Shown here piece by piece: positions 46,201 to 56,276 of a stretch of DNA of 64,000 nucleotides. The notes under the pieces are model-generated. The model saw only the letters and a list, made by a program, of their open reading frames with translations. It was not told where the DNA came from and ran no database searches. Positions within the stretch are counted from its first letter, which is position 1, and the number at the start of each line of letters is the position of its first letter. Source of the stretch: Apibacter mensalis (GTDB lineage Bacteria > Bacteroidota > Bacteroidia > Flavobacteriales > Weeksellaceae). A program made the translations under genes and the position numbers. The stretch is taken from assembly GCF_001418685.1 (NCBI RefSeq), contig NZ_LIVM01000005.1:1-64000 (forward strand), in the 5' to 3' direction.

Positions 46201-47547
46201 GAAGACGAAAACGGAAATAAAGTTTTAATTGTTGTTTCCCGTTCTACAGAATTTAAATTATTAAATGCTGAAGGAAATATTCAAATGCTTACCAATATAC
46301 CTTATGGTTCCACATTATTAGTTGAATCCGGTGACCAGGTTAAGAAAGGAGACACCATTTGTAAATGGGATCCATATAATGCAATTATACTTTCAGAAAC
46401 AGCAGGTAAGATTGAATACGAACAGATTGAGCAAGGATCTACCTATCAATTGGAAATAGATGAGCAAACAGGGTTTGAAGAAAAAGTTATTTCAGAATCA
46501 AGAAATAAAAAACTTATTCCTACCTTAAAGATTTTAGATACTAAAGGGAACGAATTAAAATCAATAAATTTACCGGTAGGAGCGCATCTTATCGTTAATG
46601 ACGGTGAAAAAATTAAGGCAGGTAGAATATTAGTGAAGATTCCAAGAAGATCAGCTAAAGCCGGAGATATCACCGGTGGATTACCTCGTGTGACCGAGTT
46701 GTTTGAGGCGCGAAATCCTTCCAATCCGGCAGTAGTATCTGAAATTGATGGGGTAGTAAGTTATGGTAAAATAAAAAGAGGTAATCGGGAAATAGTTATA
46801 GAGTCTAAAAGCGGTGAAATTAAAAGATATTTGGTTAAATTATCTAATCAGATTCTTGTACAGGAAAATGACTTCGTACATGCAGGAGATGCCTTATCTG
46901 ACGGTGCAATAACTCCTAATGATATTCTCAATATCAAAGGACCTACTGCCGTACAGGAATATTTGGTGAATGAAATTCAAGAGGTATACCGATTGCAAGG
47001 GGTAAAAATTGATGATAAGCATTTTGAAATTATTGTTCGTCAAATGATGACCAAAGTAGAAATTGTTGATGCCGGAGATACCAAATTCTTGGAAGGAAAT
47101 TTAGAACATAAAATTGATTTTATTGAAGAAAATGATCGTATTTTCGGAATGAAAGTTATTACAGAACCTGGAGACAGTTTGGAATTAAAAGCGGGACAAA
47201 TTATTTCTTCAAGAGAACTTCGCGATGAAAATTCTAAATTAAAACGTGAAGATAAGAAATTAGTAGAAGCACGAGAAGCTCTTCCGGCTACTGCTAGTCC
47301 TGTACTTCAAGGTATTACAAGAGCATCATTACAAACTAAATCATTTATCTCTGCAGCCTCCTTCCAAGAAACAACTAAAGTTTTAAATGAAGCCGCTGTT
47401 GCAGGTAAAATTGATTACCTTAATGGATTGAAAGAAAATGTAATTGTAGGACATAGAATTCCTGCAGGTACAGGTTTAACAGAATATCAAAATGTTGTTG
47501 TAGGTTCTAATAAAGAATTTGACGAGATCATAACCGAAAAAATTTAA
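43273..47547 (+). CDS. rpoC: RNA polymerase subunit beta-prime
   Basis: The 1424-residue protein is the beta-prime subunit. Seen: the N-terminal zinc ribbon [24 protein letters not shown], the catalytic Mg motif [16 protein letters not shown], the bridge helix/trigger-loop region [20 protein letters not shown] and the second zinc site [15 protein letters not shown], then [18 protein letters not shown]. It lies 60 bases after rpoB and is followed 16 bases later by a DUF3467 gene. Confidence 0.99.
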   Translation: MAVKLRTSKFSKIIIGLASPESILQQSRGEVLKPETINYRTHKPERDGLFCERIFGPVKDYECACGKYKRIRYKGIVCDRCGVEVTEKKVRRERIGHINLVVPVAHIWYFRSLPNKIGYLLGIPSKKLDMIIYNERFVVIQAGIAKKLNGEELEHLEFLTEEEYLDILETLPIENQYLDDSDPNKFVAKMGAECLEELLKRIDLDALSYELRHKANTESSKQRRTEALKRLQVVESFRDANSNGRINRPEWMIMRVIPVIPPDLRPLVPLDGGRFATSDLNDLYRRVIIRNNRLKRLIEIKAPEVILRNEKRMLQEAVDSLFDNTRKSSAVKSESNRPLKSLSDSLKGKQGRFRQNLLGKRVDYSARSVIVVGPSLQLHECGLPKDMAAELYKPFIIRKLIERGIVKTVKSAKRIIERKEPVVYDILENVMKGHPVLLNRAPTLHRLGIQAFQPRMIEGKAIRLHPLVCTAFNADFDGDQMAVHLPLGPEAILEAQLLMLASQNILNPANGSPIQVPSQDMVLGLYYMTKPLTPTDEIKVKGHGSIFYSSEEVDIAYNEKAIDLNAIIKVKATVVESDELVEKMIETTVGRVLFNKIVPKKVGFINEVLTKKSLRNIIGTILQRTDFPTTAKFLDDMKTLGYATAFKGGLSFSLGDIKTPEEKKIMIQEANEQVDGIRANYNMGLITNNERYNQVIDVWTNTNARLTDLIMQRMKTDKGGFNSVYMMLDSGARGSKEQIRQLAGMRGLMAKPQKAGSSGGEIIENPIISNFREGLSILEYFISTHGARKGLADTALKTADAGYLTRRLVDVAQDVIINEQDCGTLRGIEISPLKKNDEIVEPLSERILGRVSLHDIYHPDTDELLIEADQLITSEIAKLIQQSGIESVEVRSPLTCESKKGICAQCYGVNLSTNKLINKGEAVGVIAAQSIGEPGTQLTLRTFHVGGTAGNVAEVSSIVAKRDGKVEFDDIRTVESEDENGNKVLIVVSRSTEFKLLNAEGNIQMLTNIPYGSTLLVESGDQVKKGDTICKWDPYNAIILSETAGKIEYEQIEQGSTYQLEIDEQTGFEEKVISESRNKKLIPTLKILDTKGNELKSINLPVGAHLIVNDGEKIKAGRILVKIPRRSAKAGDITGGLPRVTELFEARNPSNPAVVSEIDGVVSYGKIKRGNREIVIESKSGEIKRYLVKLSNQILVQENDFVHAGDALSDGAITPNDILNIKGPTAVQEYLVNEIQEVYRLQGVKIDDKHFEIIVRQMMTKVEIVDAGDTKFLEGNLEHKIDFIEENDRIFGMKVITEPGDSLELKAGQIISSRELRDENSKLKREDKKLVEAREALPATASPVLQGITRASLQTKSFISAASFQETTKVLNEAAVAGKIDYLNGLKENVIVGHRIPAGTGLTEYQNVVVGSNKEFDEIITEKI

Positions 47548-47563
47548 ACAAAACTAATTTGAA

Positions 47564-47866
47564 ATGGAAAATCAAAATCAGAATCAACAAGACTTAAATA
47601 TTGAATTGACGGATGAAGTAGCTTCCGGTGTTTTTTCAAATTTGGCATTAATAAATCATTCTCCGACTGAGTTCGTAGTAGATTTTATACAAATTATGCC
47701 GGGTGTACCTAAAGCTAAAGTTAAATCAAGAATCATATTAACACCCGAACATGCTAAACGCTTATTAACAGCTTTAACTGATAATATTCAAAAGTTCGAA
47801 CAACAGTTTGGTACTGTTAAAGATGATACTTACCATTTAAATTTTAGCCCTAAAGGTCAAGCTTAA
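47564..47866 (+). CDS. DUF3467 family protein
   Basis: This 100-residue cytoplasmic protein has the DUF3467 pattern: IELTDEVASGVFSNLALINHSPTEFVVDFIQIMPGVPKAKVKSRIILTPEHAKRLL. It regularly follows rpoC in Bacteroidota and its role is unknown; the position suggests a link to transcription or translation. It is the last gene before a very strong terminator, so it is probably cotranscribed with rpoBC. Confidence 0.88.
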   Translation: MENQNQNQQDLNIELTDEVASGVFSNLALINHSPTEFVVDFIQIMPGVPKAKVKSRIILTPEHAKRLLTALTDNIQKFEQQFGTVKDDTYHLNFSPKGQA

Positions 47867-47894
47867 ATTGCTTAAGTCAACAGATTATTTAATA

Positions 47895-47934
47895 TAAGCA
47901 AAGAAGCCGAGGTAAACCTCGGCTTCTTTGCTTA
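47895..47934 (+). terminator. very strong hairpin terminator of the rpoBC block
   Basis: A perfect 18-bp inverted repeat (47895-47912 with 47917-47934, core GAAGCCGAGG/CCTCGGCTTC) with a 4-base TAAA loop. It ends the tuf to DUF3467 block. Confidence 0.92.
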
Positions 47935-48033
47935 TACACTAATAATTAACATCATAAAAGGGATATACTTTTATAGTATAGAAAACTAAATACATGAGTT
48001 AATTTGTCAAGTATGTAATTATTTAACAATTAT

Positions 48034-48066
48034 TTTGAGATAATTAAAAAATAAATTATATATTTG
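48034..48066 (+). promoter_or_regulatory. promoter of the SusC/SusD pair
   Basis: TATATTTG at 48059-48066 and TTTG at 48034-48037, 21 bases apart. The transcript would start about 18 bases before the SusC ATG at 48091. Confidence 0.7.
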
Positions 48067-48090
48067 ATATGATAAATTAATGTATTAGAT

Positions 48091-51000
48091 ATGAGAGTAA
48101 AACGGATTTTCTTAGGATTTTCGTTTATCTTCTTGGGTTCTGCTTTTGCCTGGGCTCAGATGAAAACGATTAGCGGGAAAGTTCTTGGGAGTGACGGTCA
48201 GCCGCAAGCTGATGTTTCTGTTACAATACAAGGAACTACCAAAAAAACTTATACTGACAACTCAGGAAATTTTTCAATTGATGCAGAGCCTGGTCAAACA
48301 ATTGAAATTTTATCATTTGATGATGAAACAGCGAGTTTTGTCGTTGAAGATCAAAGTTTCTATGATGTTGTTCTTCAGCCCTTAAATCCAGAAAACAAAG
48401 AGGCTGCAGAAAAAAAAGAAACAGTAATTGAAGGAGTTGTTGTGACTGCTTTAGGAATAACAAGAGAAAAAAAGTCATTGGGTTATGCGACCCAGTCAGT
48501 GAATGGTGATGATCTTTCCTTAACCAGAGAAAGTAATCCTATCAACTCACTTTCTGGAAAAGTTTCGGGACTACAAATCATAAACAACAGTGGGACCATG
48601 GGGGGCTCAACACAAATAAGACTGAGAGGGATGAGATCGCTTTCTCAATCTAATAAGCCTCTTATAGTTGTAGACGGTATACCCTTAATCGATCAAAACA
48701 TTAATTCAAAAAATACTGAACGAGGTGCCGGTGGAATTGATTATGGAGATTCTTTTGGCGACATAAATCCCGACGATATAGCAAATATATCCGTACTTAA
48801 AGGAGCCACAGCTGCAGCTCTATATGGATCTAGAGCTATGAATGGAGCAATTATGATTACTACCAAAAAAGCAAAGAGAGGTAAAACTGAGATTGTTTTT
48901 AATTCAGGGGTAACATTTGACAGAGTGTATAAAATGCCTCATCAACAAAAATTATATGGTGGAGGTGGAAGCAATACGTTTGCAACTAAAAATATAAATG
49001 GCATTGATTATCTGGTAGTTGATTATAGAACCGATGAATCTTGGGGTCCAAAGTACGATCCTAATGTGAAAGTTTTACATTGGAATGCATTTGATCCTGA
49101 ATTTTCAAACGATTACTTAGTTGCAAAGCCGTGGATTTATCCTAAAAATGATTACAAAAAATATTTTAAGACCGGCGTAACATACAATAACGGCATATCA
49201 TTTAGCAGAAGTGTTGAAAATACTAATATAAGATTAGGATATAATAACACCAAATCATCAGGAATAACTCCAAATTCAGACTTAACCAAAAATTCATTAT
49301 CCATGAATCTGAATTCCAAATTATCTGAAGATTTAAAAATAAACGCTTCTGCAGCTTATACTTCGACAAAAGGATTTAATAGACCTACAGTCGGATATGG
49401 AAATAATAGTATTATACAAAAAATGTTTCATTTTGGACAAACTTCATTAGATTACAAAGACCTTCAAAAATATGAATTAATCGATGGCACCCAAAGAACA
49501 TGGAACAGGGAAGCATGGAATGATTCAAAACCTGCATATTCAGACAACCCCTACTGGACTGTAAACAAAAATACTAACCAAGACAATAGAGACCGCTTAT
49601 ATGGTACTGCCGGATTAATTTATAACATTACAAAAAATATGTATGTAAACGGAAAAGTAATGCTTGATACTTACAATTCTCATACAGAAAATAGGATAGC
49701 GGTAGGATCTCATTCACTTTCTGAATTTAAAATTTCGGAAAGAAAATACACGGATGTAAATTATGAAGCAACCTTGCATTATGACAAAAATATCGGTAAC
49801 TTCTCACTTAATTCTTTTGCCGGAACTAACCGAAGAGATTATAGATATAGACTTATGAATGGAAAAACCAAAGGAGGATTAATTATAAGAGATTGGTATA
49901 ATCTTAATAATTCATTAGAACCTTCTTTAGTTATGAATAAGAAAGAGAAAAAAAGAGTAAATAGTTTGTTTTATTCATTCAGTTTAGGATATGACAATTT
50001 TGTATTCTTAGAAACAACTGGTAGAAATGACTGGTCTTCTTCTTTACCTTCTAAAAATAATTCCTTTTTCTATCCTTCTGTTGCAACCAGTTTTGTAGTT
50101 ACAAGATATCTTACCAGCAATTGGTTGGAATTTTTAAAAATTAGAGGTGGATATTCTGAAGTAAGGAATGATACAGATCCTTATCAAATCATCAATACAT
50201 TTTACAATATAGATGAGGATCAGGATCCAGATTACGGTAGCTTATTTATAAAAGATCCTTGGTTTTGGTTGACAACTGTAGCAAAAACAGACAAATTGAA
50301 ACCTGAAAAATTGGAATCTTATGAATTGGGATTAGAATTTCAAATGTTCCAAAGCAGATTTAATGGTGATATTTCCTTATACCAGACCACGACTAAAGAT
50401 TTAATAACCAAAGTACCTTTAGACGGTTCAGCAGGTTTCAACTATGCAATTATGAACGCTGGAAAATTGGTAAATAAAGGTATTGAAGTATCATTGAACA
50501 TAGTTCCAATTAAAAAAGAAAGTTTTAGATGGGATTTTAATTATAATTTTTCAAAATCTGATAACGAAATCAAATCTTTGAGTGAGGATTTAAGTTCACT
50601 CACCATAGCAAAAGCACCTTTTAATGCTTTTGTGGTTGCTCTTCCGGGATACAGATACGGACAAATTTACGGGACAGATTTTGTTTATAAGGATGGAAAA
50701 AAAGTAGTGGGGAGTGATGGTTTATACTTAAAAACAGATAAAAACGTACCATTAGGATCGATACTTCCCGATTTTAATATGAGTTTTAGAAATACTTTAT
50801 CTTATCAGAATTGGAGTTTAGGATTTCAAGTTGATTGGCAAAAAGGTGGTAAGTATTTTTCAACTACTCATATGTGGGGAATGAGCTCCGGAATATTACC
50901 TGAAACTGCGGCCAATGGAATTAGAGAAAATGGTATTATTGTAGATGGTGTTAAAGAAGATGGAAATCCTAATGATATTAGGGTCTCAGCATCGGATTAT

Positions 51001-51288
51001 TCTAAGCATTTTTTTAGTGGTCCTACTGCCCAAAATGTTTTTGACGCAGATTATATCAAATTGCGTGAATTATCGCTAGCTTATTCTCTTCCTACTCAAT
51101 ATTTAGGTGATTATATTAATTCCATTACCTTTTCAGCATTTGCCAGGAATTTATTTGTATGGGGATTAGACTGGAAATCCATGGATCCGGAAGTAGCTAA
51201 TTATGGTAGTGGAAATGCCTCAGGAATTGAAGGAGGATCCATGCCTACAACTAGATCTTTTGGAATTAATGTGCAAGTTAAATTCTAA
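48091..51288 (+). CDS. SusC/RagA-type TonB-dependent outer-membrane transporter
   Basis: The 1065-residue protein has a signal peptide (ending AFAWAQ), a carboxypeptidase-regulatory-like domain (MKTISGKVLGSDGQPQADVSVTI), a TonB-box-like stretch EGVVVTALGI, a plug domain (LSGKVSGLQIINNSGTMGGSTQIRLRGMRS with GATAAALYGSRAMNGAIMITTKKAK), and a beta-barrel ending NVQVKF. It imports a ligand across the outer membrane with the SusD partner 14 bases downstream. No glycoside hydrolase or peptidase is adjacent, so the substrate is unknown. Confidence 0.95.
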   Translation: MRVKRIFLGFSFIFLGSAFAWAQMKTISGKVLGSDGQPQADVSVTIQGTTKKTYTDNSGNFSIDAEPGQTIEILSFDDETASFVVEDQSFYDVVLQPLNPENKEAAEKKETVIEGVVVTALGITREKKSLGYATQSVNGDDLSLTRESNPINSLSGKVSGLQIINNSGTMGGSTQIRLRGMRSLSQSNKPLIVVDGIPLIDQNINSKNTERGAGGIDYGDSFGDINPDDIANISVLKGATAAALYGSRAMNGAIMITTKKAKRGKTEIVFNSGVTFDRVYKMPHQQKLYGGGGSNTFATKNINGIDYLVVDYRTDESWGPKYDPNVKVLHWNAFDPEFSNDYLVAKPWIYPKNDYKKYFKTGVTYNNGISFSRSVENTNIRLGYNNTKSSGITPNSDLTKNSLSMNLNSKLSEDLKINASAAYTSTKGFNRPTVGYGNNSIIQKMFHFGQTSLDYKDLQKYELIDGTQRTWNREAWNDSKPAYSDNPYWTVNKNTNQDNRDRLYGTAGLIYNITKNMYVNGKVMLDTYNSHTENRIAVGSHSLSEFKISERKYTDVNYEATLHYDKNIGNFSLNSFAGTNRRDYRYRLMNGKTKGGLIIRDWYNLNNSLEPSLVMNKKEKKRVNSLFYSFSLGYDNFVFLETTGRNDWSSSLPSKNNSFFYPSVATSFVVTRYLTSNWLEFLKIRGGYSEVRNDTDPYQIINTFYNIDEDQDPDYGSLFIKDPWFWLTTVAKTDKLKPEKLESYELGLEFQMFQSRFNGDISLYQTTTKDLITKVPLDGSAGFNYAIMNAGKLVNKGIEVSLNIVPIKKESFRWDFNYNFSKSDNEIKSLSEDLSSLTIAKAPFNAFVVALPGYRYGQIYGTDFVYKDGKKVVGSDGLYLKTDKNVPLGSILPDFNMSFRNTLSYQNWSLGFQVDWQKGGKYFSTTHMWGMSSGILPETAANGIRENGIIVDGVKEDGNPNDIRVSASDYSKHFFSGPTAQNVFDADYIKLRELSLAYSLPTQYLGDYINSITFSAFARNLFVWGLDWKSMDPEVANYGSGNASGIEGGSMPTTRSFGINVQVKF

Positions 51289-51302
51289 TTAAAATATTCA
51301 AT

Positions 51303-52883
51303 ATGAAAAAAATAACCATCTATATAGCTTCTCTATTTTTTCTATCTGCCGCTATATCTTGCGACAATGATTTTGAAAATATCAATACAAACCCCAATAA
51401 TTCGGAAAAGGTACCAGGTTACACCACTTTTAGATTTGGTAGCCGATATTTAATTGATAATACCAGAGATGAATGGGGATCCGGAAGAATGGTTCTTCCA
51501 TGGATACAGTATTGGTGTCAGGTAAACTATACGGAAGAAGATCGATATCAATATAGAGACGGAGCCAATCAAAACTTATGGAAAGATTATTATCGCGCTG
51601 CTGAAAATCTTAAAACTTCCATAGAATTGGTAGAAGCTGATCCGTTAACCAACGTACAATTTGGAGCTATAAACAACCAGATTGCTATTGCAAGGATTAT
51701 GTTAAGCTATTTATTTATGCAACTAACAGATACCTATGGAAATGTTCCCTATTGGTCTTATGGTGGGCAATCTAATCCTGATTTTCAAGCACTACAGGTT
51801 GAAAAGTATAAAACTCCTAAATTTGCCTCTCAAATAAATATATATAAAGATATTTTAAAAGAATTAAGAGAAGCTTCAGAGCAACTTGATCCTTCAGAAA
51901 AAGTTACTACAGGGGATCATATGTATGAAGGAAACGCAGTAAAATGGAAAAAATTTGCCAATTCTTTACGTCTAAGATTAGCTAATCGTTTAAAAAATGT
52001 TTTACCTGAAGCATTAACCGATGCCAATGATGCGATTTCAAAGGGAGTATTTACATCCAATGATGATAACGCTATATTCGCCTATGGATCGACCACATCA
52101 GATGCTAACCCAATGTGGAGAGCTTATTTCGTTAAAAATAGAACGGACTTTGCAGTTACTAATACCTTTATTGACTTATTAAAAGGTAAAATAGGCAATT
52201 TCCCCGTAGATCCCAGACTTTATAAATTCTCTTCTCCTAAAATAGCAAGTATAGATGATGTTAAAAATAATACTTATAAATCTTCTACTAATTTAAATGA
52301 CTATGAGGGAATGCCTTACGGTATTACAAGTGGAATGGCATCAGAGGTGTTTACTTCCGGCACTATTTCTTTTCCTAGTTACGATGTCTTACATGTTGAT
52401 AGAGGGGAAGTACTTATGGAATATGCGGAAGTTGAATTTATATTATCAGAATTAAATAATTGGGATGATGTTCATTACCAAAATGGTGTAATAGCATCCC
52501 TTGATAAATGGGGGGTATCAACCCAAGATCAAGCAGACTTTTTAAATAAATTGCCATCAGCAAACGAAGAAAACGTACTTACCCAGAAATATATTGCACT
52601 CTATATGCAACCACATGAAGCTTGGGCTGAATATAGAAGAACCGGATTTCCTAAAACTTTGTTATTACCTAAACACTCGCATACTCTTCCTGCATATAAT
52701 AAAAATCCTGCAGGAACTACTTATACTTTTGAACCATTAGTTAATGATATGTACGATTTACCAACTCGTATTCCTTATCCTTCTCATCTTTCAACTCAAA
52801 ATACAAAAAATTATAATGAAGCTGTTAAAAATTTAGGAGGACCTGATAATATGAAAACCAAATTAATTTGGGATGTAAATTGA
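51303..52883 (+). CDS. SusD/RagB-type nutrient-binding outer-membrane lipoprotein
   Basis: This 526-residue lipoprotein (lipobox AISC, Cys about 20) matches the SusD_2/RagB-like family: DNDFENINTNPNNSEKVPGYTTFRFGSR after the signal, and the helical tetratricopeptide-like core LSYLFMQLTDTYGNVPYWSYG, then QKYIALYMQPHEAWAEYRRTGFP near the C-terminus. It caps the SusC barrel and binds the nutrient. The pair has its own promoter and a bidirectional hairpin after it. Confidence 0.94.
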   Translation: MKKITIYIASLFFLSAAISCDNDFENINTNPNNSEKVPGYTTFRFGSRYLIDNTRDEWGSGRMVLPWIQYWCQVNYTEEDRYQYRDGANQNLWKDYYRAAENLKTSIELVEADPLTNVQFGAINNQIAIARIMLSYLFMQLTDTYGNVPYWSYGGQSNPDFQALQVEKYKTPKFASQINIYKDILKELREASEQLDPSEKVTTGDHMYEGNAVKWKKFANSLRLRLANRLKNVLPEALTDANDAISKGVFTSNDDNAIFAYGSTTSDANPMWRAYFVKNRTDFAVTNTFIDLLKGKIGNFPVDPRLYKFSSPKIASIDDVKNNTYKSSTNLNDYEGMPYGITSGMASEVFTSGTISFPSYDVLHVDRGEVLMEYAEVEFILSELNNWDDVHYQNGVIASLDKWGVSTQDQADFLNKLPSANEENVLTQKYIALYMQPHEAWAEYRRTGFPKTLLLPKHSHTLPAYNKNPAGTTYTFEPLVNDMYDLPTRIPYPSHLSTQNTKNYNEAVKNLGGPDNMKTKLIWDVN

Positions 52884-52908
52884 TGCTTAGTTAAATTTTC
52901 ATATATAT

Positions 52909-52945
52909 AACGCTCTGTTTTTTGTTAAACAGAGCGTTATTTTAA
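52909..52945. terminator. bidirectional hairpin between susD-like gene and apt
   Basis: A perfect 12-bp stem AACGCTCTGTTT/AAACAGAGCGTT with a 6-base loop between convergent genes, with T-runs on both sides. Confidence 0.85.
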
Positions 52946-52949
52946 TTAA

Positions 52950-53486
52950 TTAATACTCTAACAACAAATGTATATCTTGTGTATACTTTTTTAATTCATC
53001 TATACCTCCTAAAAAGGAAAGTCCAAGTATAAAACTAAATTGTGATACTTCAGCACCACAATTTTGCACTAATTTAGCACATGCAGAAGCTGTACCTCCT
53101 GTTGCTAAAACATCATCATGGATAAGAATTCTTTGTCCCTGCTTAATATATCCTTTCTTTACTTCAATTATTGCATTACCATACTCCAAATTATATTCTT
53201 GGGAAATTACCGGTGGGGGCAATTTTCCTGCTTTACGCACCAATATAAATGGGAGACCCAGCTCTCTGGCAATTTGTACACCAAATAAATATCCTCTACT
53301 CTCAATACCACAAACGGCATCAATTTTTCCTCTACTTAAATCAGCAAATGTTCTTACTATTTTAGTACATAATTCTGAATTTAAAAATAATGGAGAAATA
53401 TCTTTATACTGAATACCTTCTTTAGGAAAATCTTGAACTCTATCAATATGTAAATCTATTTCTTGACTTAAACTTAATTCTTTCAT
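52950..53486 (-). CDS. apt: adenine phosphoribosyltransferase
   Basis: The 178-residue enzyme converts adenine and PRPP to AMP (purine salvage). Seen: RVQDFPKEGIQYKDISPLF at the start, AVCGIESRGYLFGVQIARELGLPFILVRKAGKLP, and the PRPP loop RILIHDDVLATGGTASA. Length is standard. It is the last gene of a minus-strand run with a lipoprotein, cysQ and deoC; spacing from the lipoprotein stop is 30 bases. Confidence 0.96.
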   Translation of the reverse strand: MKELSLSQEIDLHIDRVQDFPKEGIQYKDISPLFLNSELCTKIVRTFADLSRGKIDAVCGIESRGYLFGVQIARELGLPFILVRKAGKLPPPVISQEYNLEYGNAIIEVKKGYIKQGQRILIHDDVLATGGTASACAKLVQNCGAEVSQFSFILGLSFLGGIDELKKYTQDIHLLLEY

Positions 53487-53516
53487 GCAATTAATTTTTA
53501 ATTTTACCTGAAAACT

Positions 53517-54659
53517 TTATTTCCAAGTATCTTCTTTTATTTCTTTAGTTACTGTATTTGTTATCAACCAATTATCTTTAACTTTTTTTAAAATAAAATT
53601 TTGAGTTAAAGTTTTTACTTTACCATTAATATCTTTTATCTGATATTGTACATTAACCATTTGCCTATTTTCATTTTTTTCTCCTGATTGAGCGTTTATT
53701 AAATTAGTGGCATCAATAGTCCCAAATCCATTAGTGGTGGAAGAAAATTGATCTAAAGAAATCCATTTAGGATTCTGTGTTAAGTTATAAGCTTCTGAAT
53801 ATTGTTTATTACCAATAAATCGTATAAATTTTTTAACATTATCCAATGCAACCTGCTTATTAATTTCATCCTCTATAGGGGTAGATGCATCTCTTGTTTT
53901 AGATAAATCAATAGGAATACCTGAGAGCTTACCATACAGGTATTTATCTTCTGCTTTGATTTTAATTTCAACATCAAGGGATGAATTAAATAACTTTTTA
54001 TTATCAAATAGAGAATAATAAATCTTAATACCTTTCATCAAAGAAGGATTACCCACTTGCGAAGAATTAACTTCTCTTTGAATTACATATACTATGTTTC
54101 CATTATTTATAAATGATATAGATAAATTGAGTGGTAAATCAGTATAAGAAACTGCTGCTCCTGAATCATCTATTAATTCGGGATATAAATAAAACCCATC
54201 GTTTATTTTATCATCTTTGTTAATAGGTGCATAACGAAGATTGATACGAGTTGCTTTTTCAATTTGTTTGAGTTTTTGCTCAGCTTCTGTTAAAGGCTTT
54301 AAGTCTTTATCGAAAACAGATGGATCCACAGAATTCATGGAAATGCTGGTCCAAGGGATTTTATTTTTCTTAGCTATCTCTTCAGCCATATCGAAAATTT
54401 GTTCAGCATTTTTTCCATTAAGTAGTGTATATAACTGTTCCCATCTCTTATCTTCATCTGAGCCTTCTGTTTTAAACTTATAAATCAGTTTAACCGCTTC
54501 TTGGATTTTATCTTGTTGAAGAATAGTCAATTTGGATGATATCGATTTTACACTTTGAGTAAAGGTTTCCTTAGATGTCCCATCAATTACCTTGTATTCT
54601 TTTTCACAAGAATAACATAAGAAAATAAAGGTTAACCCCATCAAAAATATATTTCTCAT
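53517..54659 (-). CDS. lipoprotein of unknown function
   Basis: This 380-residue protein has a lipoprotein signal (MRNIFLMGLTFIFLCYSC, lipidated Cys18) followed by EKEYK. The mature chain has a helical first part (SISSKLTILQQDKIQEAVKLIYKF) and a C-terminal domain resembling NTF2-like or DUF4878-type folds (NVKKFIRFIGNKQYSEAYNLTQNP then WLITNTVTKE). I do not recognise the family with confidence. It lies between cysQ and apt on the same strand. Acidic residues after Cys are weak (EKEY), so surface or periplasmic location is open. Confidence 0.75.
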   Translation of the reverse strand: MRNIFLMGLTFIFLCYSCEKEYKVIDGTSKETFTQSVKSISSKLTILQQDKIQEAVKLIYKFKTEGSDEDKRWEQLYTLLNGKNAEQIFDMAEEIAKKNKIPWTSISMNSVDPSVFDKDLKPLTEAEQKLKQIEKATRINLRYAPINKDDKINDGFYLYPELIDDSGAAVSYTDLPLNLSISFINNGNIVYVIQREVNSSQVGNPSLMKGIKIYYSLFDNKKLFNSSLDVEIKIKAEDKYLYGKLSGIPIDLSKTRDASTPIEDEINKQVALDNVKKFIRFIGNKQYSEAYNLTQNPKWISLDQFSSTTNGFGTIDATNLINAQSGEKNENRQMVNVQYQIKDINGKVKTLTQNFILKKVKDNWLITNTVTKEIKEDTWK

Positions 54660-54689
54660 AAAAGTACGTTTATCATAGGTAAAAATACA

Positions 54690-55508
54690 TTAAATATTTT
54701 TAACGATGTATCCAGAAATTTTTAATGATGAAAAATTTTTATAAGTAATTGGTGCTTTAGTTTTATAGTCGATGATTTGCAATCCGGCGTATTTCGCAAT
54801 GGCATGTCCGCCTGCAATGTCCCAAAAATTAATAGGACTTAATCGAGCATATTCATTTGCTTTTCCTTCTGCCACTAGACCAATTTTAATGGCACTGCCC
54901 ATCTGAAAAGCAACCATATCAGAATGCTGTAATTTTATTTTGTTGATATAGTCATCATCAACAGGACTATAGTGGGAACGACTTGTTAAAATAGTATATT
55001 TTTTTAAGTCTGACTTTATTGGTAATTGGATTGAATTTTTCAATATTTTTTCACTAAGATTTTTTTCATCCAATAAAGCATATAAATTCTCATATTTTTC
55101 ATTCCATTTATAGCTTCCCAAACCTTCAGCTGCAAAATAAAACAACTCCATGGAGGGAGCAGCCAAAACTCCAAGTAAGGAAGTTTCCTGCGTCAGCAAA
55201 CCAATAGATATACAATATTCTCCTGTTTTATTCACATATTCTTTAGTTCCGTCAATTGGATCTACACACCAATATCTTTTCCAACCTGCCATAACCTTTT
55301 CAGATTCATGTTCCGTTTCTTCACTTAAAATGGGAATAGAAGTTTGTTTTAAATAAGTAGTAATAATTTCATTCGACGTAAGATCACCCGTGGTTACAGG
55401 TGATTGATCTTTTTTTATGGAAACTGAAAAGCCTTCTTCATATATTTTATGTACTTCTTTAGAAGCTTCTATAGCGGCTTTTAGTGCTATATTTATTAAA
55501 TTTTTCAT
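54690..55508 (-). CDS. cysQ: 3'(2'),5'-bisphosphate nucleotidase CysQ-like
   Basis: The 272-residue protein belongs to the inositol-monophosphatase/CysQ family, removing the 3' phosphate from PAP. Motifs: PILSEETEHE (metal site), WCVDPIDGTKEYVNKTGEYCISIGL (the DPIDGT metal motif), and PINFWDIAGGHAI. It starts one base into the deoC stop, so the two are coupled. The small-molecule substrate is taken from family identity. Confidence 0.9.
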   Translation of the reverse strand: MKNLINIALKAAIEASKEVHKIYEEGFSVSIKKDQSPVTTGDLTSNEIITTYLKQTSIPILSEETEHESEKVMAGWKRYWCVDPIDGTKEYVNKTGEYCISIGLLTQETSLLGVLAAPSMELFYFAAEGLGSYKWNEKYENLYALLDEKNLSEKILKNSIQLPIKSDLKKYTILTSRSHYSPVDDDYINKIKLQHSDMVAFQMGSAIKIGLVAEGKANEYARLSPINFWDIAGGHAIAKYAGLQIIDYKTKAPITYKNFSSLKISGYIVKNI

Positions 55509-56251
55509 TAGTATGAATCATTAGTATTACCTTTTTCAGATAAGGCTTTTGCTGAGGAAGTTCCTATTCTTTTCACTCCCATTTTAATCATTTTCACCGC
55601 TTCATCATAAGTTCTAACTCCTCCTGCAGCTTTTACCGGAAGGGGTTGAGAATATTTAAGCATAATTTCCATCGCATGGAAAGTTGCTCCATTGGGCTTA
55701 CCTTCTTCTGCCTTGTAAAAACCGGTAGAAGATTTTACAAAAATTTTACCAAAATCGTTCTTTTCAAAGTTTTCTTGAGCCCAGGTGGAAAAATATGAAC
55801 AAATAGATTTAATTTGTTCATCGGTTAATGCTGCAACTTCTATAATCCATTTTACCACTTTGGATGCTTTTAATCCTAATGAGGTTCCTGTTATAAACTC
55901 ATTTTTAATTAAATCAATATCTCCCATTTTAAAAGCCTCATAATTAATTACATAATCCAACTCATCCACCCCATTCTCAATAGCTTTTTGCGCCTCTGCT
56001 ACTTTTTCATTTATTGTATAACTCCCCTCATGAAATCCAATTACGGTCCCCACTTTTACTTCAGAATCAACTTTTAGAATCATTTCTTTCACTTTTTTGA
56101 TGTATTCAGGACGAATCATAACTAAATAAAAATGATTTTCAATTGCTTGTTCAGTTAGCTTCTTAACTTCTTCCAAGGTTTGCTCTTCAGTCAATCCGCT
56201 TTGAGATGATAATTTAAGGTAAGTTGAATCTAAATATTCTCTAATGTCCAT
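55508..56251 (-). CDS. deoC: deoxyribose-phosphate aldolase
   Basis: This 247-residue TIM-barrel aldolase cleaves deoxyribose-5-phosphate into glyceraldehyde-3-phosphate and acetaldehyde. Seen: YLDSTYLKLSSQ at the N-terminus, VGTVIGFHEG, and two Lys motifs, IFVKSSTGF with the Schiff-base Lys and PVKAAGGVRTYDEA. It lies 25 bases after an Lrp-type regulator and ends overlapping cysQ by one base. With apt nearby, the operon looks like a nucleotide-salvage unit. Confidence 0.95.
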   Translation of the reverse strand: MDIREYLDSTYLKLSSQSGLTEEQTLEEVKKLTEQAIENHFYLVMIRPEYIKKVKEMILKVDSEVKVGTVIGFHEGSYTINEKVAEAQKAIENGVDELDYVINYEAFKMGDIDLIKNEFITGTSLGLKASKVVKWIIEVAALTDEQIKSICSYFSTWAQENFEKNDFGKIFVKSSTGFYKAEEGKPNGATFHAMEIMLKYSQPLPVKAAGGVRTYDEAVKMIKMGVKRIGTSSAKALSEKGNTNDSY

Positions 56252-56276
56252 TTATCTTATAATTTTAAGTGTACTT

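Noticed and set aside
48185-48385. 66-codon plus-strand frame inside the SusC gene
   Set aside because: It is in a different frame of the certain SusC coding region.
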